From NCBI GenBank assembly GCA_037179385.1, contig CM074200.1, forward strand, positions 35,653,884-35,717,883: a DNA stretch of 64,000 nucleotides, read 5' to 3'. The notes below the pieces were generated by a model that was given only the letters and a program-made list of their open reading frames with translations, was not told the origin of the DNA and searched no databases. The stretch is from Holothuria scabra (lineage: Eukaryota > Echinodermata > Holothuroidea > Aspidochirotida > Holothuriidae). The position numbers were made by a program, and so were the translations under genes. Of this stretch, positions 46,401 to 55,014 are shown piece after piece (the stretch's first letter is position 1; the number at the start of each line of letters is the position of its first letter).

Positions 46401-46873
46401 TTTACACCTGCAGATGGAATAACAATACCTTTATGTACATCAGCAACATCAGCATGATCATTATTATACACATCTCTTACCTCAGCATCAGATAAATCAG
46501 AGTATGGCAATTTGTACTCCTCCTCAGTACGCATGTTGTTATCAATAGGTAATTTCTTTACTAAAGAGGCATTTACTTCATCATTATGCGATTCGATTTT
46601 CTCTTGTCGAGCCTGAGCTCGTGTCAACACACAAATCTCTTTCGCCATGTTTTCTCCACTTGTAAGATCCAAGTCATGGTCCAACAAAAATTGTGATTCC
46701 AATCCTTCTACAACTACTACCTTAACTTTACCCGATACCAATTTACATTTAAGTTCTATCATGGCTACTGGTAAATTAACTGTACCCCCAATGCCACGTA
46801 CAGCAATGCTTTGACCGGGTAGATAACACTCTGGGGGAACCACGTTTGCAGATACAGCCGACTGGGTATACAT
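43427..46873 (-). CDS. pol: Pol polyprotein: (protease)-integrase-RT-RNase H
   Basis: 1148 codons. Residues 1-70: protease remainder, ending GLESQFLLDHDL. Residues 299-332: integrase zinc-binding motif (His-x3-His, Cys-x2-Cys). Integrase core: D362 (GIDIVGPL), D421 (HDQGTNF), E457 (TERFHG), D421-E457 spacing 35. Residues 594-600: GPY/F motif (WQGPYVI). RT about 735-915 with TDFRQLN, D821 (LDLTKGFYQV) and YIDD (882-885). RNase H about 1028-1148 with D1033, E1073/E1075, D1100 and D1143. Integrase before RT is the diagnostic feature. The Met at 46873 is merely the first in frame after an upstream stop; the protease DTA triad (46873-46881) lies in the gag frame, so a frameshift separates the two. 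All catalytic residues of INT, RT and RNase H appear intact. Confidence 0.96.
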   Translation of the reverse strand: MYTQSAVSANVVPPECYLPGQSIAVRGIGGTVNLPVAMIELKCKLVSGKVKVVVVEGLESQFLLDHDLDLTSGENMAKEICVLTRAQARQEKIESHNDEVNASLVKKLPIDNNMRTEEEYKLPYSDLSDAEVRDVYNNDHADVADVHKGIVIPSAGVKDNDVNHVEGAATPGVEDNDPQVKNVGKVGPSSPHEEPYLSMVNTFGAKLEGLEITREELIQSQKADRSLLGIHERIVSPEELSKQRVGFFLKNGMVMRKWQDRKRFLKGNLPDEYTEQVVLPTPCRDGVLNLAHDSTMAGHMGVHKTKERVLAHFYWPGVFKDIAQYCRSCKTCQLMDKGSVQCKHPLLPLPVIDVPFKRIGIDIVGPLVRTRKKNKYLLTICDYATRFPEAIPLSNVRADTVVDALIKVFARIGLPEEIIHDQGTNFMSSVMTKMCDKLQIKQIKTSAYHPQTNGMTERFHGTLKNMLRSLSQDQMKEWDVYIPHFLFAFREVPSVATGYSPFELLYGRQVRGPLSVLKNMWVSEDEGPSDIPTYLLRMRERMSEWMAEAGENQVNYQAGMKEHYDRNASNRVFEPGDKVLVFLPEGPAKLDCKWQGPYVIEKRLDEVNYEIYMPEKRNVHRIIHVNKCKRFHERRTDDEIQNCYHITGIVHEVCSEDCDASIDNEYLALEDVNFFSEKSQTWQDVEFSENLSQQQLAKVSECLQTFSKVFSDIPGKTHMTTHTIETVDDTPVSLRVYRILHALKAKVKSELDSMVQLGVIEPIVSPYASPMVCVVKPDGSIRICTDFRQLNKVTNFDPYVMPRIDEILDDISSAQFISTLDLTKGFYQVPLDPKTKEKSSFVSPFGQFCYNVLPFGMQNSSSTFQRLMDNVLRTCHEYARVYIDDICIFSKMFDDHLFHIKCVLSKLQDAGLTVKPKKCSLFKSQVSYLGHTVGGGQISPNIDKVEAVREFPTPITKRDVRAFLGITGYYRKFMPNYASVAHPLYDLLKKKKPNTVVWTPKCHTAFKRLKACLICEPILAAPNFSKPFILQTDASDFGLGAVLSQIAEDKEEHPVAYISRKMLTREQKYSVPEKECLAIMWSVSKLKYYLLGTTFTVMTDHQALRWLEQSKSSNARLMRWYLLLQQFIFNIIYKKGVLNSNADGLSRM

Positions 46874-46975
46874 GCAGTATCACGTAAAATTTCAACCTCT
46901 CTGCCCTCAACAAAACCTGGTAACATACATTTTGCCATCCTAGCCTTTGCTGGATCAGTGCCCTGCTGCTCACAT
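46860..46975 (-). pseudogene. Protease N-terminal part in the gag frame, frameshifted from pol
   Basis: Reading on from the zinc knuckle in the same frame gives a short stretch with the aspartic-protease signature Asp-Thr-Ala (46873-46881, preceded by VEIL). The remainder of the protease continues in the frame of the long pol ORF. No slippery site is obvious, and a simple indel mutation is the likeliest cause, but programmed frameshifting cannot be excluded. Confidence 0.7.
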
Positions 46976-47019
46976 TTTAAGGCAGTCTTCTCTTTGACCT
47001 CAGTTGACGTCTTGTCAAC

Positions 47020-48070
47020 ACTCTTGTTAGGGCAATACCTACGAATGTGACCAAGCTGCCCACATTGAAAACATTTTGGCCCACTTCCTTTCTCAGAATT
47101 ACTAGTACCCTTCTTATCATTAGTATCAGTACCTTAAGGGGATTCTTCCTTCCCATTAGAATTGTGTTTCTTTGCTGCCTGATCAGATTCCTTTCACTTC
47201 CAATAATTTGGTCCACCCGGATTTGCTACAAATTGATCAGCCATCTTAGTGAGGTCTTCAGAAGTACGGGGATTTCTATCCTTCAGATATATTGCCATTT
47301 CACTAGGTAATTTACTTAGGGCCTGGTCAATGACCATCAACTCCCTGATCCCCTTTGCATCATCCTTCTTGACTTCAGCATATTCCAGCCACCTATCAAA
47401 TTGATGCCCAAGATCACTTATCCATTCACGTAAACCCTGATCTCTGCGTTTGTACTTTGGCCTGAACGCAACCCTATAGCTCTCAGCACTGATTTCATAT
47501 TTTGCCAGAACAACTTTTTTCAATTTTGAATAATCACAACAGTCTTCAAGTGATAATGAGGCATATGCAGCCCTTGCTTTCCCAGTTAACTCTAGGGCTA
47601 ATCTAGCTGCCCACTCTGTTTCTGGCCAACCATAAATTTTGGCAAGGTTTTCAAACGTTTTAAAATATATGTCAATGTCATCAGTGGCCTTTAGACGAGG
47701 TACTCTTGAATGCCGAGCACTCTGATAATGATCTAGGCCTCCCACGGGTCTTGACTGAGCTATGTGATCCCTCTCTAGTTCCAACCTTTTAAGATTAAGC
47801 TCTGCTTCTTTTTCTATGCGCTTGCACTTGCACAAATACTGTACTTGCTTTCCCAGTTAACTCTAGGGCTTGCACAAATACTGTACCCACATTTCTTTTA
47901 AGATTAAGCTCTGCTTCTTTTTCTATGCGCTTGCACTTGCACAAATACTGTACCCACATTTCTGGAGGGATGCCTTGTGGCAATGCATCTTCACTGGACT
48001 GATGCACCTCCCATGTACCACTACTACTTTCTTGCTGTTGACCCTCTGATGGGCCATCATTGTCTGCCAT
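47020..48070 (-). pseudogene. gag: Broken gag of the Gmr1-like element
   Basis: Starts with Met at 48070 (MADNDGPSEG...). The capsid region (frame 47194-47835) includes DDIDIYFKTFENLAKIYGW and LKKVVLAKYEISAESYR, homologous to the Gag at 28.8-29.6 kb. The nucleocapsid has one CCHC zinc knuckle (47032-47073; Cys-x2-Cys-x4-His-x4-Cys, CFQCGQLGHIRRYC). Lesions: a 109-bp insertion (about 47844-47952) that shifts frame, and two in-frame stops (TGA near 47191, TAA near 47131) between capsid and knuckle. Gag normally forms the particle and binds RNA; this copy cannot make a full-length one. Confidence 0.92.
47844..47952. repeat. 109-bp templated insertion within gag
   Basis: 47786-47843 is repeated exactly at 47895-47952 (offset 109). 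Between them lie a 27-bp exact copy of 47573-47599 (now at 47844-47870) and a ~25-bp copy of 47938-47963 (now at 47871-47896). The patchwork of nearby gag pieces indicates template switching or error-prone repair. Confidence 0.9.
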
Positions 48071-49396
48071 TTTGCTAAACCCTAGGCTACTAACGTTAGT
48101 GTCTATTCACCAAGACAGCAGAAATTTTCACATAGGCTTGGGCCTACACCACTAGACGGCTCTACAAATTGCAATACGAAACTGAACACCGTGTGAATGG
48201 GCTAGAGTACACCCTATAGCTAGTATAAGCCTACAAACAATAAGTGCACATAACATTCACATACGCCCAGTACACAACATACAATACCAGCCTAGGCTAG
48301 GCAGTAATATAATAAACAACATACTGTAAATTGTAATACAGCATAGGCCAGATCATGCACCACAGGTACCCTAACGTTACAGCCTATACTTTCACTTTGC
48401 ACCATATAATAAACATAGGCTAAGCTAGGCCTTAAAACTGTTTCCCATACTCACAATCGTCCAAACATTTCAAACAACTCAAACAGTCATTACCTGTTGT
48501 AAAAATACAATCCATGTAAGATACAATCCATGTGAAGTAAATACAGACAGTTCAGTGCAAATGTCCATAGCACAACATAAGCTACACATGTCTAACGCAC
48601 GACGGGCTAGGCTACTTAGTTCCAATCTTGCAAGGCTGCTCATCAAGCCTCCAACTTCCCAGGAACTAACGTTGAGCTACTGTGGCACAGTAACGTCAAC
48701 TTCTGTAGGATAGCTACACTGCGAACTCGCGTGAAAAATAAACCGACTGTCGACGATCTTCCCTAACTCAATGTCACTGTCCCTATACCCCCTAACACGT
48801 ACCATCTGATTAGGCTTGTCTAGTACTCGGGCAATAGAACAACTTCAAGTTCATGGGATCGCAATAGTCGTTGCCGATGACTCGTTATCTGCATCACTGG
48901 ATAACCCTGGATATACCGCTGATATGACACCTCGGGAATTACAAACGACGTCAATACATCGCGGTTACCGACACATCGTACATCACACTTCTTAGGCTAG
49001 GGCCGGTTGGCTCTCCCACTAGACCTTAAGCGTAATAGAACTTCAACTTCCAATGTCCGTTTATAGGAAACAGCTAGGTGACAGTCTCACTGACCTGGGC
49101 CCAACTTTACATCCGCCTCCTAGTTATACAACATCAGAAAACGTTGCCACTCGTCTGCACGGGCAATCAGTGCTTGGCCTTCATTCGTGTAGACAAACAA
49201 AGTAGGCCTACAAATAACGTAACAGGCTAGGCTCCATACCTAACGAGAATTACCAGTCCCCACTGCACAGCAGGCTTCACAAGCCCAGTGGTCGATAGTT
49301 ACAAAATTTCCATACATTCGTAATGAAAGTTCAATGTTGTGTGGTTCTTCAGGTTACTTCTCTGCCACAATGTCGTGTGGTTCGTAAAGTAATTTA
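48071..49396 (-). other. Untranslated leader of the Gmr1-like element
   Basis: About 1.33 kb between the primer-binding site and gag. Rich in TAGGCCTA/CTAGGC words (48080-48440). No ORF of note. A short duplication relates to the LTR edge ('aatgtcgtgtggttc', about 49330-49385). Confidence 0.75.
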
Positions 49397-49406
49397 GCTG
49401 CCACCA
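49397..49406 (-). other. Primer-binding site (tRNA-Leu)
   Basis: On the element strand TGGTGGCAGC directly follows the 5' LTR and complements GCUGCCACCA of tRNA-Leu. Same as at 27763-27772. Confidence 0.88.
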
Positions 49407-49786
49407 TGTCGTGTCTTTCTTGTTCCCGTAGCGTGAACGTACTCAAGAAAAGACAGAGTCGAACCATTCCAATTTCCAAATGATTTATTACATTCTTCTC
49501 TCTCCAGTATTTTATGTGCAGGATCTAATACACACGGAGTCTGATGGCTACAAAGTCTAGGGCCTGACTGAATCTACCATCTACACGAGGTAGTCTCCTC
49601 ATCAACAACTACAGACCAATGATACGTTGCAACTCAAACATGTGACCACATCGGCCAATCACCTCCCTCCCTTGACTTCCTGTTCCAGGAAGTTCTCCAA
49701 GCTAGACATAGGTGAATCATTTGCATGAATTAATAAACATGAAGGACTATTCCATTTTGTTGCCGAGGGCAGAGCATGACACAACA
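49407..49786 (-). repeat. 5' LTR of the Gmr1-like element (380 bp)
   Basis: TG...CA ends as in the 3' LTR. Differs by a short insertion near 49427 and a 3-bp insertion (TCA) near 49601. The TTTATT polyadenylation signal is at 49484-49489. Promoter elements are not obvious. Confidence 0.95.
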
Positions 49787-49791
49787 TACCA

Positions 49792-50648
49792 ATATGATGA
49801 ATTACGGCAGCATATCAATTGAGTAATTTTTTAAGTTTTCTTTTGAATGATGCCAAGGACAAGCAGTTGCATAATTTAGCACCTGCACAGCAAACATGGG
49901 ATTGCTTAACATGGGTTCTAGACAAAGGGGGATGCAACTGATTTCTTGGTGGGAGAATGAGGGAATTATAAAGGATGAGGAGAGCATTTCTGGGCGAGAA
50001 GTGTTTTAGTCGATTAAGGACTCTGCTCACTCTTGCTACTTTGTTACATACAAAAGAAATATGATTTTTCTGATCTAATTTGTAGTCAATACTGTACCTA
50101 TACCAACTATACTGTACCTGTACCAATACTGTACTTTGTAGTGAATACTGTACCTAAAAAATTAGCATGGAGTGATGGCGTGATAGGGTATCATTTAGAT
50201 GAATGCTATAAAAAGTGAGGTCAGAAATTCTATTATCAAATAGTAACAACTTAGTTTTTGCTATGTTTAAAGTCAACCTATTAGCTCTTAACCAATTGAA
50301 AATACGAGAAAATTCATGAGTAAGAACTAGGAGTACTGCACATCATCACCAGATGGAGCTTGCAAAGAAACAGTAGTATCATCTGTGAATAATGTAAAGT
50401 CTAGCACAGATGAGGATATATTAATGTCATTTATATATAAAAGAAAAAGTACGGGACCTACCCTAAATATTGAACCTTGTGGAACAACCATATTGCAATG
50501 AAGAGTAGAAGAGCTGCTAATACTCTTAAAGAAAACAAAATGTGAACGATTCTTAAGGTGACTTTTAAACCACGATAGAGCAGTCCCTCTTATACCATAC
50601 AAAGACAGTTTACTAAGTAAATGGGTGCTGTCAATCCTGTCAAAAGCT
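49792..50648 (-). pseudogene. LINE reverse transcriptase, C-terminal half
   Basis: Minus-strand frames hold typical CR1/Jockey-like LINE RT motifs: AFDRID then LYGIRGTALSWFKSHLKNR, VVPQGSI..GPVLFLLYINDI, FTDDT (from FADDT), then DYKLDQKNHISFVCNKVARVSRVLNRLK (thumb) and a C-terminal FKRKLKKLLN. Frames switch near 50327, so it is dead. A short tandem of 'tactgtacc' (50090-50155) lies inside. The LINE's 3' end is cut off by the Gmr1-like insertion at 49791. Confidence 0.88.
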
Positions 50649-50652
50649 TTAA

Positions 50653-50903
50653 GCCTTTACCGTTGTTTGGGTCCTTTTGGACCCATTCGGAGAGCGCGGC
50701 TGTCACCCATCTTTACTGTTTCACGCGGAGCTCGAAACTGCGAGTAGCTACCTGAAAATTCGGCCACAACAACGAGAGAGACAATAGTTTAAGGTCACAG
50801 GGTTAAAGGCCTACGGAAGCCAGGGCAGGGTGGGCTACCTCCGCTTTTCCGCCCACTCCCGAGGCGTGCAAATATGCCCCGATCGGAGCACAACGGTAGG
50901 GGG
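50653..50903. mobile_element. piggyBac-type MITE, copy 1 (251 bp)
   Basis: TTAA at 50649-50652 and 50904-50907; ends GCCTTTACCGTTGT and, inverted, CCCCCTACCGTTGT (ancestral CCCTTTACCGTTGT). TTAA target plus CCC-starting TIRs is the piggyBac signature. About 88% identical to 51042-51293. Confidence 0.88.
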
Positions 50904-50907
50904 TTAA

Positions 50908-51041
50908 TCTAAAATACCTGCACCACTCGGCTAAAGGGTAACATGCACACACGCAGAGACAGTGGCATCAGCTTTGCAGAAAACACACAGGCTTGTTTTA
51001 ACCCTTTACCGTTGTTTGGGTCCTGTAACAGTGTACGTTAA
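50908..51041. other. Spacer with a solo piggyBac-MITE end
   Basis: 90 bp of unrelated sequence, then TTAA plus a truncated MITE end (51002-51037, CCCTTTACCGTTGTTTGGG), then the TTAA of the next MITE. Not LINE sequence, because the LINE frame joins across the whole block. Confidence 0.75.
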
Positions 51042-51293
51042 CCCTTTAACATTGTTTGGGTCCTTTTGGACCCATGCGGAGAGCTGGGCTGTCACCCATC
51101 TTAACTGTTTCACGTAGAGCTGGAAACTGGGAGTAGCTACCTGAAAGTTCGGCCACAACAACGAGAGAGACAATAGTTTAAGGTCACAGGGTCAATGGCC
51201 TACGGAAGCCGATGCGGGGCGGGCTATGTCCGCTTTTCCGCCCACTCCCCGGGGCGCGCAAAAATGCACCGGTCGGAGCACAACGGTAAAGGG
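51042..51293. mobile_element. piggyBac-type MITE, copy 2 (252 bp)
   Basis: TTAA at 51038-51041 and 51294-51297; ends CCCTTTAACATTGT and, inverted, CCCTTTACCGTTGT. Collinear with copy 1 ('ccttttggacccat', 'ctgtcacccatctt', 'cggccacaacaacgagag'). Confidence 0.9.
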
Positions 51294-51297
51294 TTAA

Positions 51298-51378
51298 ATA
51301 GGTCGGAAAGTAAGGCAGAAGTTTTGTGATTAGTTTCAAGAACTTGAGCAATTTTGTCAGTGAGGTTATAGTCAGTCG
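51298..51378 (-). pseudogene. LINE reverse transcriptase, small internal piece
   Basis: Minus strand encodes TDYNLTDKIAQVLETNHKT followed by SALLSDL, the region just before the first catalytic Asp of LINE RT. Removing 50653-51297 joins SDL-F to KAFDRID in frame, showing one TTAA insertion event. Confidence 0.88.
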
Positions 51379-51654
51379 GGCGTACCTGTTTTTTCTGCTG
51401 TTTCGTGCAACACAAAAGGGGATTACTGGGGAACAACCCAGAAAGGAAGATTTTAGTTTTCTCATCACGAAATGACTTTTCCCCACGTTCAAAAAGTGCG
51501 CAGCAACGAAAAAAGAGGCAAAAACAATGCCAAAGTTTCATCTTAAATCTACTACGATCGTTTGGTCACCACCCAATCACGTATCAGGAGAGGAGGAGAC
51601 TGACCAATGACAAGGCAGTAGCATCCTAGTTACACAGAAGAAGCAGACGACAAA

Positions 51655-52029
51655 ATGGCAGCCCCCATGCCAAACGCTGAACCCGGTGAAAATTCGGAGT
51701 TTTGTGCCATGCACATTGTTTCCAGTGCAACAACCAACTTTAAAACATTCACAAAAGCATCTTAGGAAACGTTTGTTAGTTATGGGGCACAATGGAAACA
51801 CTTCAACTGCCCTGAAGCCGAAATTGTCAAGAGTACGGCTACGAGTCTTGGTTTAGACTTTGACAACATCGAAGAATGCCTCCAGTTGTTTTCACACGTA
51901 TCCGTTGCACGAAACATCGGGTACCACCGAGATTGTTATCGGCGGTTTTGTGACAAAGGTAAAATTGAGCGGAAGAAACGTTCATCACAGAATCAGACTG
52001 CGAAGATACGTATATCTATTCTTCTATAA
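51655..52029 (+). pseudogene. Unrecognised ORF with one in-frame stop
   Basis: 124 codons from an ATG, interrupted only by TAG at codon 37 (51763-51765), then open to a TAA. The peptide looks protein-like: an acidic N-terminus, then ETFVSYGAQWKHFNCPEAEI, and a C-terminal HRDCYRRFCDKGKIERKK. The Cys/His/aromatic pattern (YHRDCYRRF) recalls the N-terminal region of uncharacterised proteins in invertebrate genomes, but I cannot name the family. Possibly the first exon of a host-like or transposon gene: GACAAAG/GTAAAATT (about 51952-51966) could be a splice donor. Confidence 0.5.
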
Positions 52030-52693
52030 AATTTTTAATTTGTAAACTAATCGGCTTGCCGGATGAAAATAAACATGCTAGCCTAGACATAGAGTGTGCA
52101 ATCAATGCATTGTGTGGCGACCGTAGTAGTCCCACAATGGTGCAGCATTACTTGAAGTCAGTGCTCTACGCTGCCTCACAGGGTGGCCCACCTTGCCCCT
52201 ATTCTCAGAATTTAAAATTCTTCATGTGGTTCCTGGGGTTGTCTAAATTATTAAAAGTGCACTGTGTGAATAATGGATTGGGTGACTGCAAACTTGAACT
52301 GAACCAACACACAGAGTTACATGCAGTCATTTAAGAATTGAAGTCAGGCATGTTTACTGTGCATGGGCTTCAAAACATAGGAGTGCAGCATTTTACATGT
52401 GAACGTATGTCCTTAAATTCAATCTCCTCCCTCTTTTCAATGAAGCTAGGGGTCTTATCTGTGTAGTATTAGCTCTCAACCAGTGCCTATACTAGTATGA
52501 TAATGCTCCATTATTTATACTACGTTCTGAATATTACACAGAGCAAGTGACAATTGAGGTTAGTGTGTAGGGACTGAGTGAGGACCAGTGTAGTATATGC
52601 TACATTGTGTATTTTACTAAATTCCAGTCGTGTGGTGGTGATGTAAGTTGATATACTGACTAACCAGGGAGTTGTCAGGGTTGAGTGACAATT

Positions 52694-53054
52694 CAGTGTT
52701 CTCCACAGGTTGAAATTTTGTCCAGGTGCTCCAAAGGTTGAAGGTAAACAGTGATCACTGTCTTGACAAGAAGTCTAAAGAGAGGAAGCATCTCTCTTTG
52801 GAAAATGTTGGTTAAAATCAGTGATGCTTGTAATTATACTTTTCTCTGATGACTAGGAACATTTGTGATTATCATTGCTCAATGTCCACATTGAGATTGC
52901 TGTTTTCTCTGTTTCGAGATTTCAAATAGATAATTTTTGTCTGGGTGGCTGAACTTTTTGTCCGGGTGGCACATTTTTTGTCCGTGGGCTAAAAAACCTC
53001 TGCAGATTTTGTCCGGGTGGGTCACCCTAACAAAACAGCTAGTAGAGAACACTG
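52694..53054. mobile_element. 361-bp MITE-like repeat, CAGTGTTCTC ends, TTTTGTCCGGGTGG words
   Basis: Begins CAGTGTTCTCCAC and ends, inverted, CAGTGTTCTCTAC. The right part repeats 'ttttgtccgggtgg' four times with variation (about 52934-53024); a related 'ttttgtccaggtg' lies near the left end. CAG-starting TIRs suggest hAT, but I see no convincing 8-bp TSD. Confidence 0.65.
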
Positions 53055-55014
53055 TCATTATGCCTTTTAATATCCCTTTCCTGTTGCAGCTGCTGAATTG
53101 TAACCGGGGTGGAAATATACTAGCGCCTATCTTGTGCATTTGGCAGGAGCCTAAACAGCAACTCTCTTGTCAGAGTGTGTGACTGCGGGCAGAAATCTTG
53201 AATATAAAAGACTTATGGGATGTATCCACATTCCTTGGTACCTGTAAGAACATTCTTTCCGTTACTTTCCACCATGTAGGTGTACTAGGCCACTTTTATT
53301 TGGAGGGGGTAGAGCCCTTTTAGGCTTTTACCCAAAATTGTAATCACCCATGCCTGAAAAATACAACTGTTTTGTCTGAAAATAGTAATTTCCCAGCAGG
53401 AACAGGGCTGCAGCCCCCAGCCCCCCCCCCCCCCTCCGCCCTAGACACCTATGTTTTCAACAGTGCTAGTATTCCATTCTACTTTGACCCACTAACCTGA
53501 AACTAAGACATCTCGTTTGAATACGAATTTTAGTAGTTTTGAGCTTCCCTTCAAAACTGCAGGAATTACAGTACGTAAGTATTGTGCATTTGAGTTGGGG
53601 GAGGGGGAAAGATGTTAAAACAAAGATTGGTCAACTGTGGTTTCTATTAAAGTTCTTTTTGTTTTAGTAAGAGACTAACATTACCATTTTCCTAGCAACA
53701 AGCCTTGGTTTGTGGGAAGGGGGGGCTCGTGCTCCTATATACTTATCGTACAGACAGGTAGACCCCATAATTTCCATTATTGCCTCATGATAAAAAAGCA
53801 CTGTTTTCTTTGATTGATGGTTGAAAGAAAGCGAGAAGTATTTGTTGAGTTCCTTTCCGTGCCTATAACCTTTAAATCTAAACCTTCCTTCTAGAAGAAA
53901 AAAGTGTTTTAACAGAACGTAGCCCAACCCTTTCATGTAAAAATCTTTAGTGAAGTACAAAATGAAAAGTTCCCTTTGTAACTGTAAACCCATCAGAGCA
54001 TAAAAATATTGCAATTTTCCTCTGCAAAGTTGTCATTCTGTAAAATTAGCACTGCCTTGCATGAGAACCGCTGATTCTATGTCAGTTTGCAAATTCGGGA
54101 GGGAGGGTTCTGGGCCCTAACCCCCTTGAACCCTTTACAGTAACACCCTTTACCAGTAGCAAAAATAGTAAGTTTACCCATATTAGTGAATATATTTTAA
54201 TGAAATTATCATATTTGCACCCCTATTACTTGAGGTGTCTAGTTGTATGTTATACACAAATGCTGGGAGGGGGATTCTCACAGGACCCCTCTCCAAGACA
54301 CCTTAGGTTTTGCATGTCCCCAGGAAACCAACTTAAAATCTAAAAAGAAAATAAATGTGCAAATGCAAGAACAAAGACTTGGCAAAATATTGCACAGTTT
54401 TCACATAAGATTCTTTTGTTACACACAAATTTTGCAAAGGAGAGGGGGTATGACCCCAGGAGACCATTTAACAGCATGCATAGTTCTACTGAATTCGTTT
54501 AAACCCTTCTGTAGTGGTTCCATGGACCTGCCAGGTAAAGGTCAGAATGAAAACTTAGTTTACACTGGAGCTATTGTGTACATTATTCTGTGTATTGCTT
54601 TAATTTGGATAGCGCCCTCTGTTTGTGTTTATGCCTTTTCTCTGACCCTGGGAGTGGTCAGTGTTTGCAGAAATAGGTCATGTGTGAGTGAGAAAAGATT
54701 GCGAGGTACTCTGGACCAAAATCTGCTTGTTTGTAGCTTGAATGTGTTCGTAACATATATTTTTCCTTCAGTACAGTAGTCTATGGGACTATGGCGGCCA
54801 TTTTGTCCATAAAGTCAACAGTGTGCAACTTTTAAACGTGGGGAAAATCAAAATATGAAAATTTATGTTGTAAAGTACAACTGGGCGGATTTTGAGGTAA
54901 TCCCCGTTTGTGTTGCACGGAATCCCATTTTTAAAGCCTTTTTTGAGGTATGCCCTACTGACTATAAGGGCAGCCATGTATGCAGCAATTTTAGTTTGAC
55001 AACTGCACTGATTT

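Larger units (their letters stand above)
42882..49786 (-). mobile_element. Gmr1-like Ty3/gypsy LTR retrotransposon, 6.9 kb
   Basis: A full-length element with 372- and 380-bp LTRs (about 2-3% divergent), perfect 5-bp TSD TACCA (42877-42881, 49787-49791), tRNA-Leu primer-binding site, 1.3-kb leader, gag, pol and polypurine tract, all on the minus strand. In pol, integrase precedes RT-RNase H, the copia-like order that defines the Gmr1 group of Ty3/gypsy elements. Gag is broken (109-bp insertion, two stops) and the protease start is in another frame, so it is not autonomous as it stands, although pol is open over 1148 codons. It inserted into the 3' region of a LINE. Confidence 0.96.
51379..55014. 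other. 3.6-kb insert of unknown type in the LINE
   Basis: Separates LINE RT motifs NQ (55.01 kb) and TDYNLTD (51.37 kb). Contains a broken ORF (51655-52029), a word-array MITE (52694-53054), a C run (53420-53433) and a GGCGGCCATTTTG word (54791). I found no TIR or TSD at its edges, so it may be several insertions or an unrecognised element. The 178-codon frame at 54243-54779 is not supported as a gene. Confidence 0.55.

Noticed and set aside
50908..50997. LINE RT piece between the two piggyBac-type MITEs
   Set aside because: A few residues resemble the RT motif, but the LINE frame joins exactly when the whole block is removed, so the resemblance is chance.
54243..54779. 178-codon plus-strand frame with a hydrophobic segment
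   Set aside because: Despite its length it has G/C-run-derived residues at its N-terminus, no recognisable domain and no neighbouring exon or promoter signal, and it lies inside an insert of repeats. Treated as a chance frame.
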